DNA from: Pseudevernia furfuracea
Lineage: Eukaryota; Ascomycota; Lecanoromycetes; Lecanorales; Parmeliaceae
NCBI GenBank assembly: GCA_022315425.1
Contig: JAIUPT010000035.1
Coordinates: 930,001 to 994,000 of the forward strand
Length of the DNA stretch: 64,000 bases
Direction of reading: 5' to 3'
The position numbers and the translations under genes were made by a program. The stretch's first letter is position 1; every line of letters begins with the position of its first letter. Under the pieces are notes generated by a model. The model made no database searches, had not been told where the DNA came from, and saw only the letters and a program-made list of their open reading frames with translations. Below are positions 45,001-55,341 of the stretch, one piece after another.

Positions 45001-48000
45001 CTCGACGAGAAGTCGAATGTATCTTCCGTTGAGTCTTTACGCGACATGGAGTCTGCAGAGATCGGCCAGTTAGTCCACAATAATCAAATGGGAAACACAA
45101 TCTCGAAGCTCTTGGACAACTTCCCAACCTTGACCGTCGAAGCCGAGATTGCTCCTTTGAACCGCGATGTTCTTCGCATTCATCTATACCTTACTGCCGA
45201 GTTCCGTTGGAACGATAGACACAATGGCACCTCGGAATCATATTGGATTTGGGTCGAGAATTCGGAAAATTCCGAAATCTACCACCACGAGTATTTTATT
45301 TTAACGCGGAAGAAGCTCTACGACGACCACGCGCTGAACTTCACCATTCCTCTGGCAGACCCTTTGCCCACACAGATCTACGTGCGAGCCGTCTCGGACC
45401 GATGGCTGGGTGCAGAAACCGTAACTCCGGTGTCCTTCCAGCACCTGATCAGGCCAGACACGGAGAGCGTGTATACGGACCTCTTGGATCTTCAACCGCT
45501 CCCGATTGCTGCTCTGAAAAATCCTCTGCTCGAAGACATCTATGGGCAACGATTCCCATTCTTCAATCCAATGCAAACCCAGATCTTTCACACCCTTTAT
45601 CACACGTCGGCTAATGTGCTGCTCGGTTCTCCAACTGGGAGTGGAAAGACAGTCGCCGCAGAGCTGGCTATGTGGTGGGCTTTCCGCGAGAAACCTGGAT
45701 CTAAAGTTGTCTATATTGCACCGATGAAAGCACTTGTGCGAGAGCGAGTGCAAGACTGGCGCAAGCGCTTAACCCGGCAGATGGGCCTCAAGCTTGTCGA
45801 GCTGACTGGTGACAATACGCCGGATACACGGACCATTCGAGATGCCGACATCATCATCACTACGCCTGAAAAGTGGGATGGTATAAGCCGTAGCTGGCAA
45901 ACTAGGGGTTATGTCCGCCAAGTGAGTTTGGTGATCATTGACGAAATTCATCTTCTTGGAGGTGATCGAGGGCCGATTTTGGAGATCATTGTTTCCCGTA
46001 TGAATTACATTGCTTCGCAATCCAAAGGTTTTGTGCGACTAGTGGGAATGTCGACTGCTTGTGCCAATGCCATGGATTTGGGAAACTGGCTAGGTGTCAA
46101 AGAAGGGCTCTTCAATTTTCGACATTCGGTCAGGCCGGTGCCCCTGCAGATATTTATAGATGGGTTTCCAGAACAGCGAGGCTTCTGCCCTCTCATGCAG
46201 TCGATGAATCGTCCCACGTTCCTAGCAATCAAGACCCATTCGCCCGAGAAACCGGTCATTGTCTTTGTTGCTTCCCGAAGGCAAACGCGCTTGACGGCAA
46301 AGGATTTGATCAATCTCTGTGGCATGGAGGACAACCCCAGACGTTTTGTACGCATGTCGGAAGATGATTTACAGCTCAACCTGTCCAGAGTTAAAGACGA
46401 AGCTCTTCGAGAGGCTCTGAGCTTCGGCATTGGTTTGCATCATGCTGGATTGGTAGAAGCTGACAGGCAGTTAGCCGAAGAATTGTTCGCCAACAACAAG
46501 ATCCAAATACTTGTGGCAACGTCTACGCTTGCTTGGGGTGTCAATCTGCCTGCCCATCTGGTCGTAGTCAAGGGTACTCAGTATTTCGATGCTAAAATCG
46601 AAGGGTATAAAGACATGGATTTGACCGATGTATTACAAATGCTAGGCCGGGCAGGACGGCCACAATTCGATACTTCGGGCATTGCCCGCATTTTCACCCA
46701 GGAGGCCAAGAAGGCGTTCTATAAACATTTTCTACACACCGGGTTTCCCGTGGAGTCTTCCCTGCACAACGTCCTCGACAACCATCTAGGCGCCGAGGCT
46801 TCTGCAGGCACAATCGGTACCAAGCAAGATGCGTTGGATTATCTTACCTGGACTTTCTTCTTTCGACGATTGCATAAGAACCCATCTTACTACGGCCTTG
46901 AGATATCGTCCGAAGAGCACAATACGATCGCAGCGCAGCAATTAGCCAGTGAATTCATGACTGAGCTTGTCGACAAGTCTTTGGGGGAATTAGCAGAATC
47001 GGGGTGTATTGTTCTGCACTCCAATGGTGAAGTCGATTCGACTCCGCTTGGAAAGATCATGAGTTACTACTACTTATCTCACAAGACCATCCGGCACCTA
47101 GTGAAGCATGCTAAAAGAGATGCGAACTTCGAGGACGTGCTGGCTTGGATGTGCGGTGCAACTGAGTTTGATGAGCTCCCTGTACGGCATAATGGTAAGT
47201 CGCTTCATCTTCCGTCTTTTTTCTTCCACGTCTTCCGGAATTTTTCCGCAAGTCAAAGGACAAGTGCTGGATAGATTATCACAAAGAACACAAAAAATCA
47301 AAGGGTCCATTTTTAAGGGACCCAATAAAGGCATATTTTCAGAGGGGAAGGTCCAGGGGAAAAGGTATTAGGAGGGACAGGACTCCAAGGGAGCAGGCAT
47401 TAGAGGATCTCGTAGTGCGCACGTTAGCCTTGATGAAGGGATGCTGACTTGTGAATTTCCGCTTCTAGAGGATCTTATCAACGCCGAGTTGTCAAAGAAC
47501 CTACCATTAAAAGCTGAAGCCCTTAGTCTTCCGATGTGGAATCCTCATGTAAAAGCGTTTCTGCTTCTTCAGGCCTATTTTTCCCGCATCGACTTGCCAA
47601 TATCTGACTACGTTGGCGACCAAAATTCGGTCCTAGACCAGAGCATACGTATTGTCCAAGCTTCCATCGATGTGTTGACAGAGCTGGGCTACCTGTCAAG
47701 CTGCACCATGATGATCACTCTGCTGCAGTGCATCAAGTCCGCCCGCTGGCCTTTGGATGGGCCCATGTCTATCTTTCCTGGCGTGAATACAGACAAGGCT
47801 CGATTGAAGGATGGAGGGTCACAACCACTTACATTAGCGCAGATCCACAACGTTGCCAAACCCGTGCTTTCTAAAATCCTTAAAAGCCTTGACGTCCCTC
47901 ACGAGCTCGGCTCTGAAGTCGAGAAAGCCATTGGCACACTCCCTAATCTCAGTGTCAATGTCATTGACGTCAATGCCCTTGGCCTCACTGTAGGCGTCGC

Positions 48001-48337
48001 TCGTCTCAATCCCGCAACGCAGCCTGATTATCGCATTTACGCCCCCAAATTTCCCAAACCACAATCCGAAGGCTTCTTCCTTGTCGTTGCTGATCCAGCC
48101 AAAGACGAGGTCCTGGCGTTGAAGCGGATTAATTGGCCTCCAGTGGGAAAGGTACGTAGTGGTGGAAGCAAGCCAACATCGAAATCCATCCTGAAGTTGA
48201 AGCCTGAAAGCGTGGAGAGGAGAGTCGATATCCTCGTGGCCAGCGATGCATATGTGAAAATGACGTGGAAGATTGAGGGTGTAGATATGCCGGCAGCGCC
48301 CGTTGTTAAGGGCGACAATGGAAAGAAGAGCTCGTGA
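42080..48337 (+). CDS. SLH1: Ski2-like RNA helicase Slh1/ASCC3
   Basis: A tandem-cassette Ski2-like helicase, catalytic subunit of the ribosome quality-control trigger complex (Slh1/Rqt2 in yeast, ASCC3 in animals) that splits collided ribosomes. Three exons (42080-42470, 42521-47194, 47469-48337) give 1977 aa. Cassette 1 has Walker A APTGAGKTDAAL near residue 305 and motif II DEVH near 428, with HHAGM, TATLAWGVNLPA and a Q-x2-GRAGR block, then a Sec63 domain. Cassette 2 has GSPTGSGKTVAAEL near residue 1167 and DEIH near 1270, then TSTLAWGVNLPAH, GRAGRPQFD and a C-terminal Sec63 domain. Both ATPase sites look intact, unlike Brr2, whose second cassette is degenerate. The second intron is 274 nt, long for this window. 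The gene diverges from YKT6. Confidence 0.93.
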
Positions 48338-48605
48338 GATCACGAATGGAAACAACGAACTTACTTCTGGTCGCTAATAATAGCGTCACTCGACGAAGAA
48401 TGGGAGATAGAGCACGGAAAGCATTCCTCACAGCGTTCCATCATTAGTCAAAAATCTCAAGCCAAAGAATATCTACAAGAATCGAAAGTCTTCTCAAAAC
48501 CCATCCACTCATGTATTGGCCCGAGCCTGCCATATATCTACCAGAGATGCGCCTCCCAATGCATACCGAAACCCCGGTTCCTTGCCAGAAGAAAGGACAA
48601 AGGAC

Positions 48606-50256
48606 TCAAGCGTCCTCCAAAGTCAGATGGTGCGATTTCCTTGACTCCTCCGTCGTGCTCTGCTCATTAATTCTGGGCTGCATGGGTTGACGGGCAATCT
48701 TTGGGACGATCGGGACAAGAAGTTGGCGTTGTCGACGTGAAATGGAAATTTGCCTAGCAACGGAAACCTCGGCAGCAGGGCCGATTGGGTCTTCCCCTTG
48801 ATGTCTATACCGTGGTTCCGGTGAATCTAACTGTCTCATGCTTGATTTGCGTACTGGGAATGCCCGTTGTAGAAAATCCTCTGTTGCACCTTTCGTAGGT
48901 GTTGGAAAGTTCGTTTCGATGGTTGCGCAGGAGTACTCAGTATACTCTGCGCACTCGAAAACGCTAGCTGTAGTCGAGTTGGCGCAGCGCTGAGAAGGAT
49001 CGGAACTTGGTTGGCGACCTTGACACGTTGGGGTCCCTGGGATGTCTTCCGGTTTACGGACGATGACAAAAACATGATTTTGATCCTGGGATTTGCTTTT
49101 CTTGATCGCAGGCCTGGGCGGAAGAAGGTGGTGGCTCGGGTCAGTCACCGAACGACTCAAAGGACTGGGCTTCGGAAGTAGCTTTTTCACGGGACTGCGG
49201 GCTGAAAGAGGAGGAGTCGAAGGGAAGAGTGAGAAAGATGGAGACTTGGAGGACTTAGATGATATTGAGTCAGCTCGCGTACCGGATTTTGGCAAGTCAA
49301 AATCAAACGGCTGTTGGACATCTGTGAGCTTGTAACGATTTGTCAACAGCAGAAGAACGTACCTTGCTGTTCGAGTCAGCAACGGTGTGTAGCTCCTCCA
49401 AATGGGCGTGCCTTCGAGCCAACAGCGAAGGCTGTGGCTTGCTTTGCCATACCTGAGGCTTCAGGACGTCGCCAAACATTACGCTATAACGCTCCAGTTC
49501 CACACACGGGATCTCAACTTGTAGTAGTGATGGCCCAGGCATCCGCGACCCTTGCTGCTTTCCACAACAATCCAAATTGTCTTCTATGGCATGTGTTGTA
49601 TACTTAGCAGGAATTCGCTGCAGTTCAGGCTGAAGCTCTTCGACTTTTCTTCTTCGTAAACCCCTTCGCCGCGAGCTATTTCTCCTCAACAAGCCATTGC
49701 TTTCTTCTCCAGGCATACCCGTGGACGGATCTACTGGATGCGCTTTGTTACCATGATTCGAGTCTGCTCGCTTGCGACGAAGAGCATTAGTCTCCAAGTA
49801 ATCTTGAGTGATGAGTTGCTTGGCTGGCTCCGGTTGCTGGTTTTGATCCAGCTGGTAAAAGGGCGGAGCGGACCGAACTTCTCTTCTCCCAAAAAGGCTA
49901 CTTAAAGACTTCCACTTGCTCCCTTTCCGTTTGATGCCTTTACTCCCGCTACCGATCTCATTCACATCCCTCAGCGTGCTTGCGGGTTTCTCCAGCGAGC
50001 TGCAAACGTAAGAATCATCAACATTGCGGTCATCTGGCGGACGGGCCGGTAATGGATTTTGCCTCGGGCTACCTAAAGCGAGTCCGATGACTATCTCGTC
50101 AGAATGAAGTCTGCCTCCAAGCCCTCCGCGCGGCTGAGTGGACTGCGGATTGGAGGGCGCCTGCACGGCATATGCATGATTGTTGTTGTCTGCAGGTGGT
50201 TCTGCAGGTCTAGGCCGTTTAGATACGGATCTTGTCAAAGGTCCAGCCTTTGACAT
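48606..50256 (-). CDS. Uncharacterised basic disordered protein
   Basis: The coding sequence probably starts at 50256 (MSKAGPLTRSVSKRPRP) and ends at 48606, with one splice near 49325-49385 joining HTVADSNSK to TDVQQPFDFDLP. The protein, about 560 aa, is low in complexity throughout: Lys/Arg- and Ser-rich blocks (GIKRKGSKWKSLSSLFGRRE, LRRNSSRRRGLRRRKVEE), many Pro-Ser runs and a short hydrophobic patch (VFVIVRKPEDIP). There is no catalytic or membrane signature, and I recognise no family. The exact junction is unclear: the best donor (AAG|GTACGT) paired with the in-frame acceptor (TACAAG) gives only a 34-nt intron, and the CACAG acceptor seven bases on changes frame. Many predicted phosphorylation-type sites suggest a regulatory protein, which is inference. 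Confidence 0.6.
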
Positions 50257-51374
50257 CTTTCGAAGGAGTTTGCAGGAAAATCGCGCAAAAAAGCCTGGTA
50301 GCACCGGGCCAACAGACAAAGGAGGAAGACAAGCTATGCACAAAGAGATTTGGGAATAGAAAGAAGGGTAGAAGAGGGGGGAGACGGTGGCGGAAGGACA
50401 CAAAGAAATAGAATGAACAAACAGGGAGGATGGATGATGATAGGTAGGGAGAAGGAAGATGAGATCTCGGCTGTCAGGATTTTGTCTCCCCACTCACCAG
50501 CCAGCCACAGCCCACAGGTGTTTTATACCTGGGGTACAACCTTGCGCAGATTAAGCTTTCATTTCCTGAAGAAGGATTTGTTCATTATTATTGGTTGCTC
50601 CGGGATGGGAGCCTTATCGCTAAGATGAGAAAGCGAGCGGAACGCTGCGAATGAAACGATGCGGTTCATAATAATAAAATATGTATTGATTTTTTATTTT
50701 TTTTGCAAAGCACAAGGTGAAACAACGCCTGGTTCTCTTACGCTCGGCAGTATTAGAGTAAAGTATGTATTGTGAAAGGGCTAAGCAACACCGAGATTCT
50801 CCCTCCCTGGGGGCTCCGGAGAAGAGCCTGAAGACAAATTCTTCATTATAATTGAACAATTCTAAAAAGACAGGAATGAAATACAATAATGAAAGTGAAC
50901 GCCATAGGAGTCAGCCTTGAGATACGTATCCCGTTCCGCTGTCTGGATCAGTAAGTGCCTCATTCTAACAATGTAAAGTCCTCGTACTCCGTACAGTTGA
51001 TTATCGAAATCCAATACGTATAGGTATCTGTAGATTAGAGCTTTGAGAGGCAGAGGTGGTCAACCCTGGTCGCAAAGTAGTGTCCATATCTCTCGGGATC
51101 AAACACTGGACAAGGGTCAAAAAGGACGAAATAAAGCACCAGAAGCGTAAGTGAAGCAACTCGTGGTGAGGGCTTCGTTCCGCTCTTGCTCTTGGCGCGG
51201 TCGACTTGGCTATGGTTTTTTTTTGACCCCCACTTGACTCCATTCCGCTCCATTACATCCTCTTCTTTCTCCACACACTACCTCACCGAACCACTCCCAT
51301 AAGAATAATCCTCCTTGCCTCACTTCAACTAACGCTATCATCTGGGGCATTCGAAACCCTGCTATTGATTGAGC
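50257..51374. other. Divergent intergenic region, 1.1 kb
   Basis: No supported gene between the disordered-protein gene and profilin. It includes a T-rich run near 50685-50705 and a pyrimidine-rich leader ahead of profilin (51240-51300). The small open frames have no signature. Confidence 0.4.
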
Positions 51375-52075
51375 ATGTCGTGGCAAGGTCAGTCAGTCTA
51401 CCTGTCTTGTGCCACGGTTTCGCTGACTCACTATCATCAAAGCATATGTCGATACCAGGTACCTTCGTTTATGACAGCATCTTCCACTCTTTTCAACACT
51501 GATGGGTAATTTTCAGTTTGGTGGGAACTGGGAATCTCGATAAGGCTGCCATTTTCAACACCCAAGGGACTAGCGTTTGGGCCTCGTCCCACGGCTTTAC
51601 CGTACGTCGACGGTTTCTTATTGATCCGTCCACATGTCCTACACTTTCATTCAAAGCCCCGGGTATCGCTCGGAGAAGTAGCATGTGCAAGGAACCCTGG
51701 GGCTGAATTCGAAGGTTGACGATTGATGATTCGGTCAGGTCTCGCCGGCGGAAATAAAAGAGGTCATTGCTTCGTACTCGGACACATCAGACGTTAAGAA
51801 GATCCAGAGTGGTGGCTTTCGAGTCGCAGGTGAGAAATACATGACGATAAAGGCAGATGAAAAGAGTGTGTACGGCAAGAAGGTGCATTACAAGTTTACT
51901 CGGAAGTCATAGTCGCAAATCCGAGCTGACTATCATACAGGGAAAGGAAGGAATAGTAATTGTAAAGACGCAACAAGCGATCCTCGTCGCCCATTATCCA
52001 GAGACAGTACAACCAGGACAAGCAACGAACACCGTGGAGCAGCTTGGCGATTATCTAATTGGGGTTGGCTACTAA
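51375..52075 (+). CDS. PFY1: Profilin
   Basis: Profilin binds actin monomers, polyproline ligands such as formins, and phosphoinositides at sites of polarised growth. Five exons (51375-51387, 51443-51458, 51517-51601, 51739-51882, 51941-52075) give 130 aa. The N-terminus MSWQAYVDTSLVGTGNLDKAAIF is the signature polyproline-binding helix. GTSVWASSHGFTVSPAEI, the GGFRVAGEKYMTIKADEKSVYGKKG block and the C-terminal EQLGDYLIGVGY helix complete the fold. The first two exons are only 13 and 16 nt. All five exons keep phase and give exactly the family's usual length, so the structure is trusted. Confidence 0.95.
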
Positions 52076-52381
52076 GCATTCGCACATTATTTCCCTTGAT
52101 GCCATTATGAAGCTGTACTTTACTTGCATTCCTCTGAGGACAGGGTTCGACAGATAGATGTAACGGCCACCACGGGGGCTTCGACTATACCATATCACAA
52201 GCTCTTCATGCCGTCCGATGATGTCTTCTTCCTTGCAATCGACCCTTTGTCGGCTGCTCAACTTCCGATCTGAGAGATGGCATTTTCTTCCTCTCACAAG
52301 CACGTGACCCTCCGTATTAACGGGCAGCGCCTTCAGTGTCAAAGTTTTGCTGCGTACCAAGCTTTGCCACGCCCTGCGAAT

Positions 52382-53058
52382 TCAGACGGGCAATTCGGCA
52401 TTCCTCCGCCCGCCTCCAGCTCTGTCTAGCACCTGCTGTATGTACGGTCCCACGACAGGAATGTTTCCGGCGAATCCACCGATTGTTGAGAAGAAGTCAC
52501 CAAAGAGCACAAATATCCCATACAATTCGATTAGGAAGCCCACTAGAGGCCATCGTAGAAGTATGAGTATGATTCCTGCCGTGAACGCAGCTGTGCCCTT
52601 CAGCTTCTGACGTCGAGCGAAGAAGACCGCCGTCTTTTGTAGGCCAATAATGAGGGTAAGACCAAGGAGAAAGAGAATCTATTTGTGGATGGTTAATTAG
52701 GTCTTGTCTGGAAAGTACTGCCTCGTACATTGCCCATGGCCAGCCTGCGTAACATGAGCCTTTTTCTTGTTGCATTAGGGAAATGCTGAATACGCACATG
52801 GCTCTATCGAAGAACATGACCACTCCCCCAACCAGAAAGAACCCCCCTAAGCCTCATTATCAGACCATTTGCGTAAAACACTGGCAAACTCAGTGACCCT
52901 ACCTACCACCTGAGCAGAAGGCAACTCCAACTTCTAAGTGCAAACGGAAACGTCAGCGCTAGCTGTGCAGAGTCTAGAGTCGAGAAACAGGTGGCTCTTG
53001 GGAAGCTTTATAAACCTGTCGTGTAGCTACACTCACTTTGCGAATCCGAGAGCCACAT
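52382..53058 (-). CDS. GOT1: Golgi transport protein Got1
   Basis: Got1 is a small tetraspan protein of Golgi and COPII vesicles that assists ER-Golgi traffic. Five exons (53058-53037, 52933-52910, 52846-52798, 52744-52729, 52678-52382) give 135 aa. The sequence begins MWLSDSQKVGVAFCSGGFFL and continues VGGVVMFFDRAMLAMGN. Membrane segments follow: ILFLLGLTLIIGLQKTAVFF, then GTAAFTAGIILILLRWPLVG and FLIELYGIFVLFGDFFSTIGG. The conserved PVVGPYIQQVLDR precedes a short GGGRRNAELPV tail. Exons 2 and 4 are 24 and 16 nt. The length and all four hydrophobic segments match the family. Confidence 0.93.
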
Positions 53059-53793
53059 AGTAGGCATCTTGCAGATGCGCGGTGACGAGAAAATGTCCGA
53101 TTGACTAACTCATCGAAAACTGATAGCCCGGGTCTTTACGCAATCAAGTGTTCGAAAACACGTTGTCCAAATGTTTTTTGAACAACAGGTAGGACGCTAG
53201 GTTTATAGAGTACTAGCTCGTTTACATTTAGCGTAGTCAAAAATATCCAGAATCTTAGGTTCCCGCGTTAATTCTACAACCATAGAAATTCCCAACAACC
53301 CCCCAAGCATCAAGGCAACTTTTCATGCGGACTATAGAATTTCACAATGGCAAATCAAGGCATACGCATTGCGCTGCTCCTATGCACTGACCGATAGCGG
53401 TCTTCATTCTTGAGCTACCATCGACTTGTTCCAACTACCTTTACGAGTTCTGCCCACAGAGGCACATTCATAATGTTCATGTAGAAAGTCAGCTGTACCA
53501 TTCGATGATTTCCTTGTCACCCAACGCCTTGACAACAGCAATCAATGGATTCTGTAACTGATACCCTCTTCTCCTCCATGGGATCATCGGTAGGCCGTCA
53601 AGCTGGCGAATACAAATTTGGTCACGATTAAGCCGGAGCGTATTCTTGAGTCTTGCACCGAAAGGGGCAGGATGCGTAGAATGGGCTTGACTTTGTTGGC
53701 CGTACAGTCCTCTTATCCGGGCATTGGTGGATGTATTTGCTATTCCTTTGAGCACAGCGTCTGTATTCGAGCAGAGAAATGTCTTCAGCTGCG
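53059..53793. other. Intergenic region GOT1 - IES6
   Basis: About 735 bp holding the GOT1 promoter and the IES6 3' end. Small minus-strand frames here have no family signature. Confidence 0.35.
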
Positions 53794-54366
53794 TCATTTG
53801 AGCACGACATGGGCTCCCCGCGCTTCCAAGTATTTTTCCGCCGCTCCCTGAGGTAGGTGTCGGACAACATCGAACACTTCCTTGTTGTGATACCGAAGTC
53901 TAGATTTCGGATCCGTATAAGGGGCTGGCAAGCCAGTGATGTCGCAGTAGTGCTTTTGGTGCGCTGGATGCAATGACGGAGCGGACTCAATGTTCGTGTA
54001 GGTAGCTACTGGCCCAGAAGAAAGAGAGCCCTGCAGGTTCCTTTCCAGTACCATCGTAGACAGGTTTTGAGCTGCTTGCGATATGTTGGAATGTGTGAAC
54101 GTGCCATTTGAAGGTATCGGTGTTGCTGCTCCGGTGTCTATGGCGGAGCTTTGCAGATTCGGGGTAGAAGAGCCGCTGTTATCGTGCGTGGCCATGACTG
54201 ATGCCTCTTTACGGGCAGCCTCGGCCACTATTTGCTTGATATTCTTGTTGCGGCGCTGGGAAGGCCTCCATTGATAATTGCGAAACGGTCGCGGCTTGAG
54301 TGTCAGGTCGAGCTGATCTAGCAGCTGCTGATGCGAGTCATCTATAGACGGTGTTGTTGGGGCCAT
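53794..54366 (-). CDS. IES6: INO80 complex subunit Ies6
   Basis: Ies6 (INO80C in animals) pairs with Arp5 in one module of the INO80 remodeller and is needed for nucleosome sliding and H2A.Z dynamics. The intronless ORF gives 190 aa from MAPTTPSIDDSH. An in-frame Met five codons upstream at 54381 is a less likely start. The conserved N-terminal block LKPRPFRNYQWRPSQRRNKNIKQI is followed by a Ser/Thr-rich linker. The C-terminal YL1-type domain follows: HYCDITGLPAPYTDPKSRLRYHNKEVF, with YL1 features of a Cys, DP and an RYHN turn, then LPQGAAEKYLEARGAHVVLK. It lies head to head with DAD4 (start 199 bp away), and ARP5 is the next gene, less than 1 kb from its start. Confidence 0.93.
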   Translation of the reverse strand: MAPTTPSIDDSHQQLLDQLDLTLKPRPFRNYQWRPSQRRNKNIKQIVAEAARKEASVMATHDNSGSSTPNLQSSAIDTGAATPIPSNGTFTHSNISQAAQNLSTMVLERNLQGSLSSGPVATYTNIESAPSLHPAHQKHYCDITGLPAPYTDPKSRLRYHNKEVFDVVRHLPQGAAEKYLEARGAHVVLK

Positions 54367-54564
54367 GATAGGTTGTAGCAAGAGGGGTTATCCGAGATGG
54401 TAGCTACCTAAAGCTGAAGAAGATACCTTACATTATACTTTACACGAATTTTACATACAGCGGAATCGGTCCCGCGAAACGCGTCCTTCAAATTGTTTGA
54501 GTGAGAGCGAGCCATTACTATCCAGACACGTAGCAACGAGATAGGAGCAAACGAAAATTAGAGC

Positions 54565-55034
54565 TATGGTGCGTGATTTGAACGGATTGCTGCTCAAACA
54601 TTGACTGCCTCACTGATTCAAAGTAGGAAAGCCCCCACGAGCATCAGCAGAGCCTGCTTCTCACACGTATCATCACTAATGTTGTAAGTAACAGTGATAC
54701 AGCTTATCTCTCGATGGTATCATACTCATGAATTATTCTAGGAGAAACTCAACGAAGCAGTAATGGTCTTGAACAAGAATCTACAAGTATGATGCTCGGC
54801 CTCGCTACCAGCTTGCCCTGTTGAATCTGGCACTAATGCAGGTACCATTTCAAACCAGGAGATCAACATCCAAAACATGAATGTCGAACTTGTTGCTCAG
54901 ATGTTCAAAAACTATCGATCCAATGTGCTCTTTCACCTCGAAGGTAAGAATGTGTTTCACTTGTCGGACTGCCTAATAAAATATTGATCTCTGTTTCGTC
55001 TACAGCCACGGACAGCCTCCAGGACCCATCATAG
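54565..55034 (+). CDS. DAD4: DASH complex subunit Dad4
   Basis: Dad4 is a small subunit of the ten-protein DASH/Dam1 complex that rings microtubules and couples kinetochores to them. Five exons (54565-54567, 54627-54683, 54742-54786, 54859-54943, 55006-55034) give 72 aa. The first exon holds only the ATG, followed at once by the donor GTGCGT. The protein then reads ESPHEHQQSLLLTRIITNV, EKLNEAVMVLNKNLQ, EINIQNMNVELVAQMFKNY, RSNVLFHLEATDSLQDPS, a full-length match to the family's two-helix pattern. The gene lies in the divergent space between IES6 and ARP5. It is not seen as a simple open frame because the exons are short. Confidence 0.92.
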
Positions 55035-55341
55035 CATAGAACTGTACCTTAGTAACAGAGACTGAAATCAAGACTGATACTATCACCCCTGATGATGATA
55101 GACAATGATGAAGTGGAACGTGGAGGCCGACTGCGCCTGTACACTACTTTGCCTGCGTTGTAAAAGCCACCCCACCAACCCTAATCAGTTATGTTACTAC
55201 TTCACCTCCACATCTGCCGCATGATATGATCCACAACCTTGCTCACGCAGACAAGCTTCATTCCATTCAAAGAGGAAAAATGCTCCATCTGCGTCCATAA
55301 AGACTCTTACTGCGTAGTGCAAGATACATTCACACTCCATC
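55035..55341. other. Intergenic region DAD4 - ARP5
   Basis: About 307 bp holding the DAD4 3' end and ARP5 promoter, both on the plus strand. Nothing specific was recognised. Confidence 0.35.

Noticed and set aside
42535..47274. Helicase read as a single 1579-codon ORF ending at 47274
   Set aside because: Introns at 42471-42520 and 47195-47468 join it to an N-terminal exon and to the C-terminal Sec63 domain, so the real protein is 1977 aa.
42080..48337. Assignment of the helicase to Brr2
   Set aside because: Both cassettes keep intact Walker A and DExH motifs, and the length and N-terminus fit Slh1/ASCC3.
51001..51274. Minus-strand frames upstream of profilin
   Set aside because: They overlap the pyrimidine-rich leader of profilin and have no family features.
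53489..53797. Minus-strand frame next to IES6
   Set aside because: IES6 ends at 53794 with a full YL1-type domain. This frame has no signature and lies in its 3' flank.
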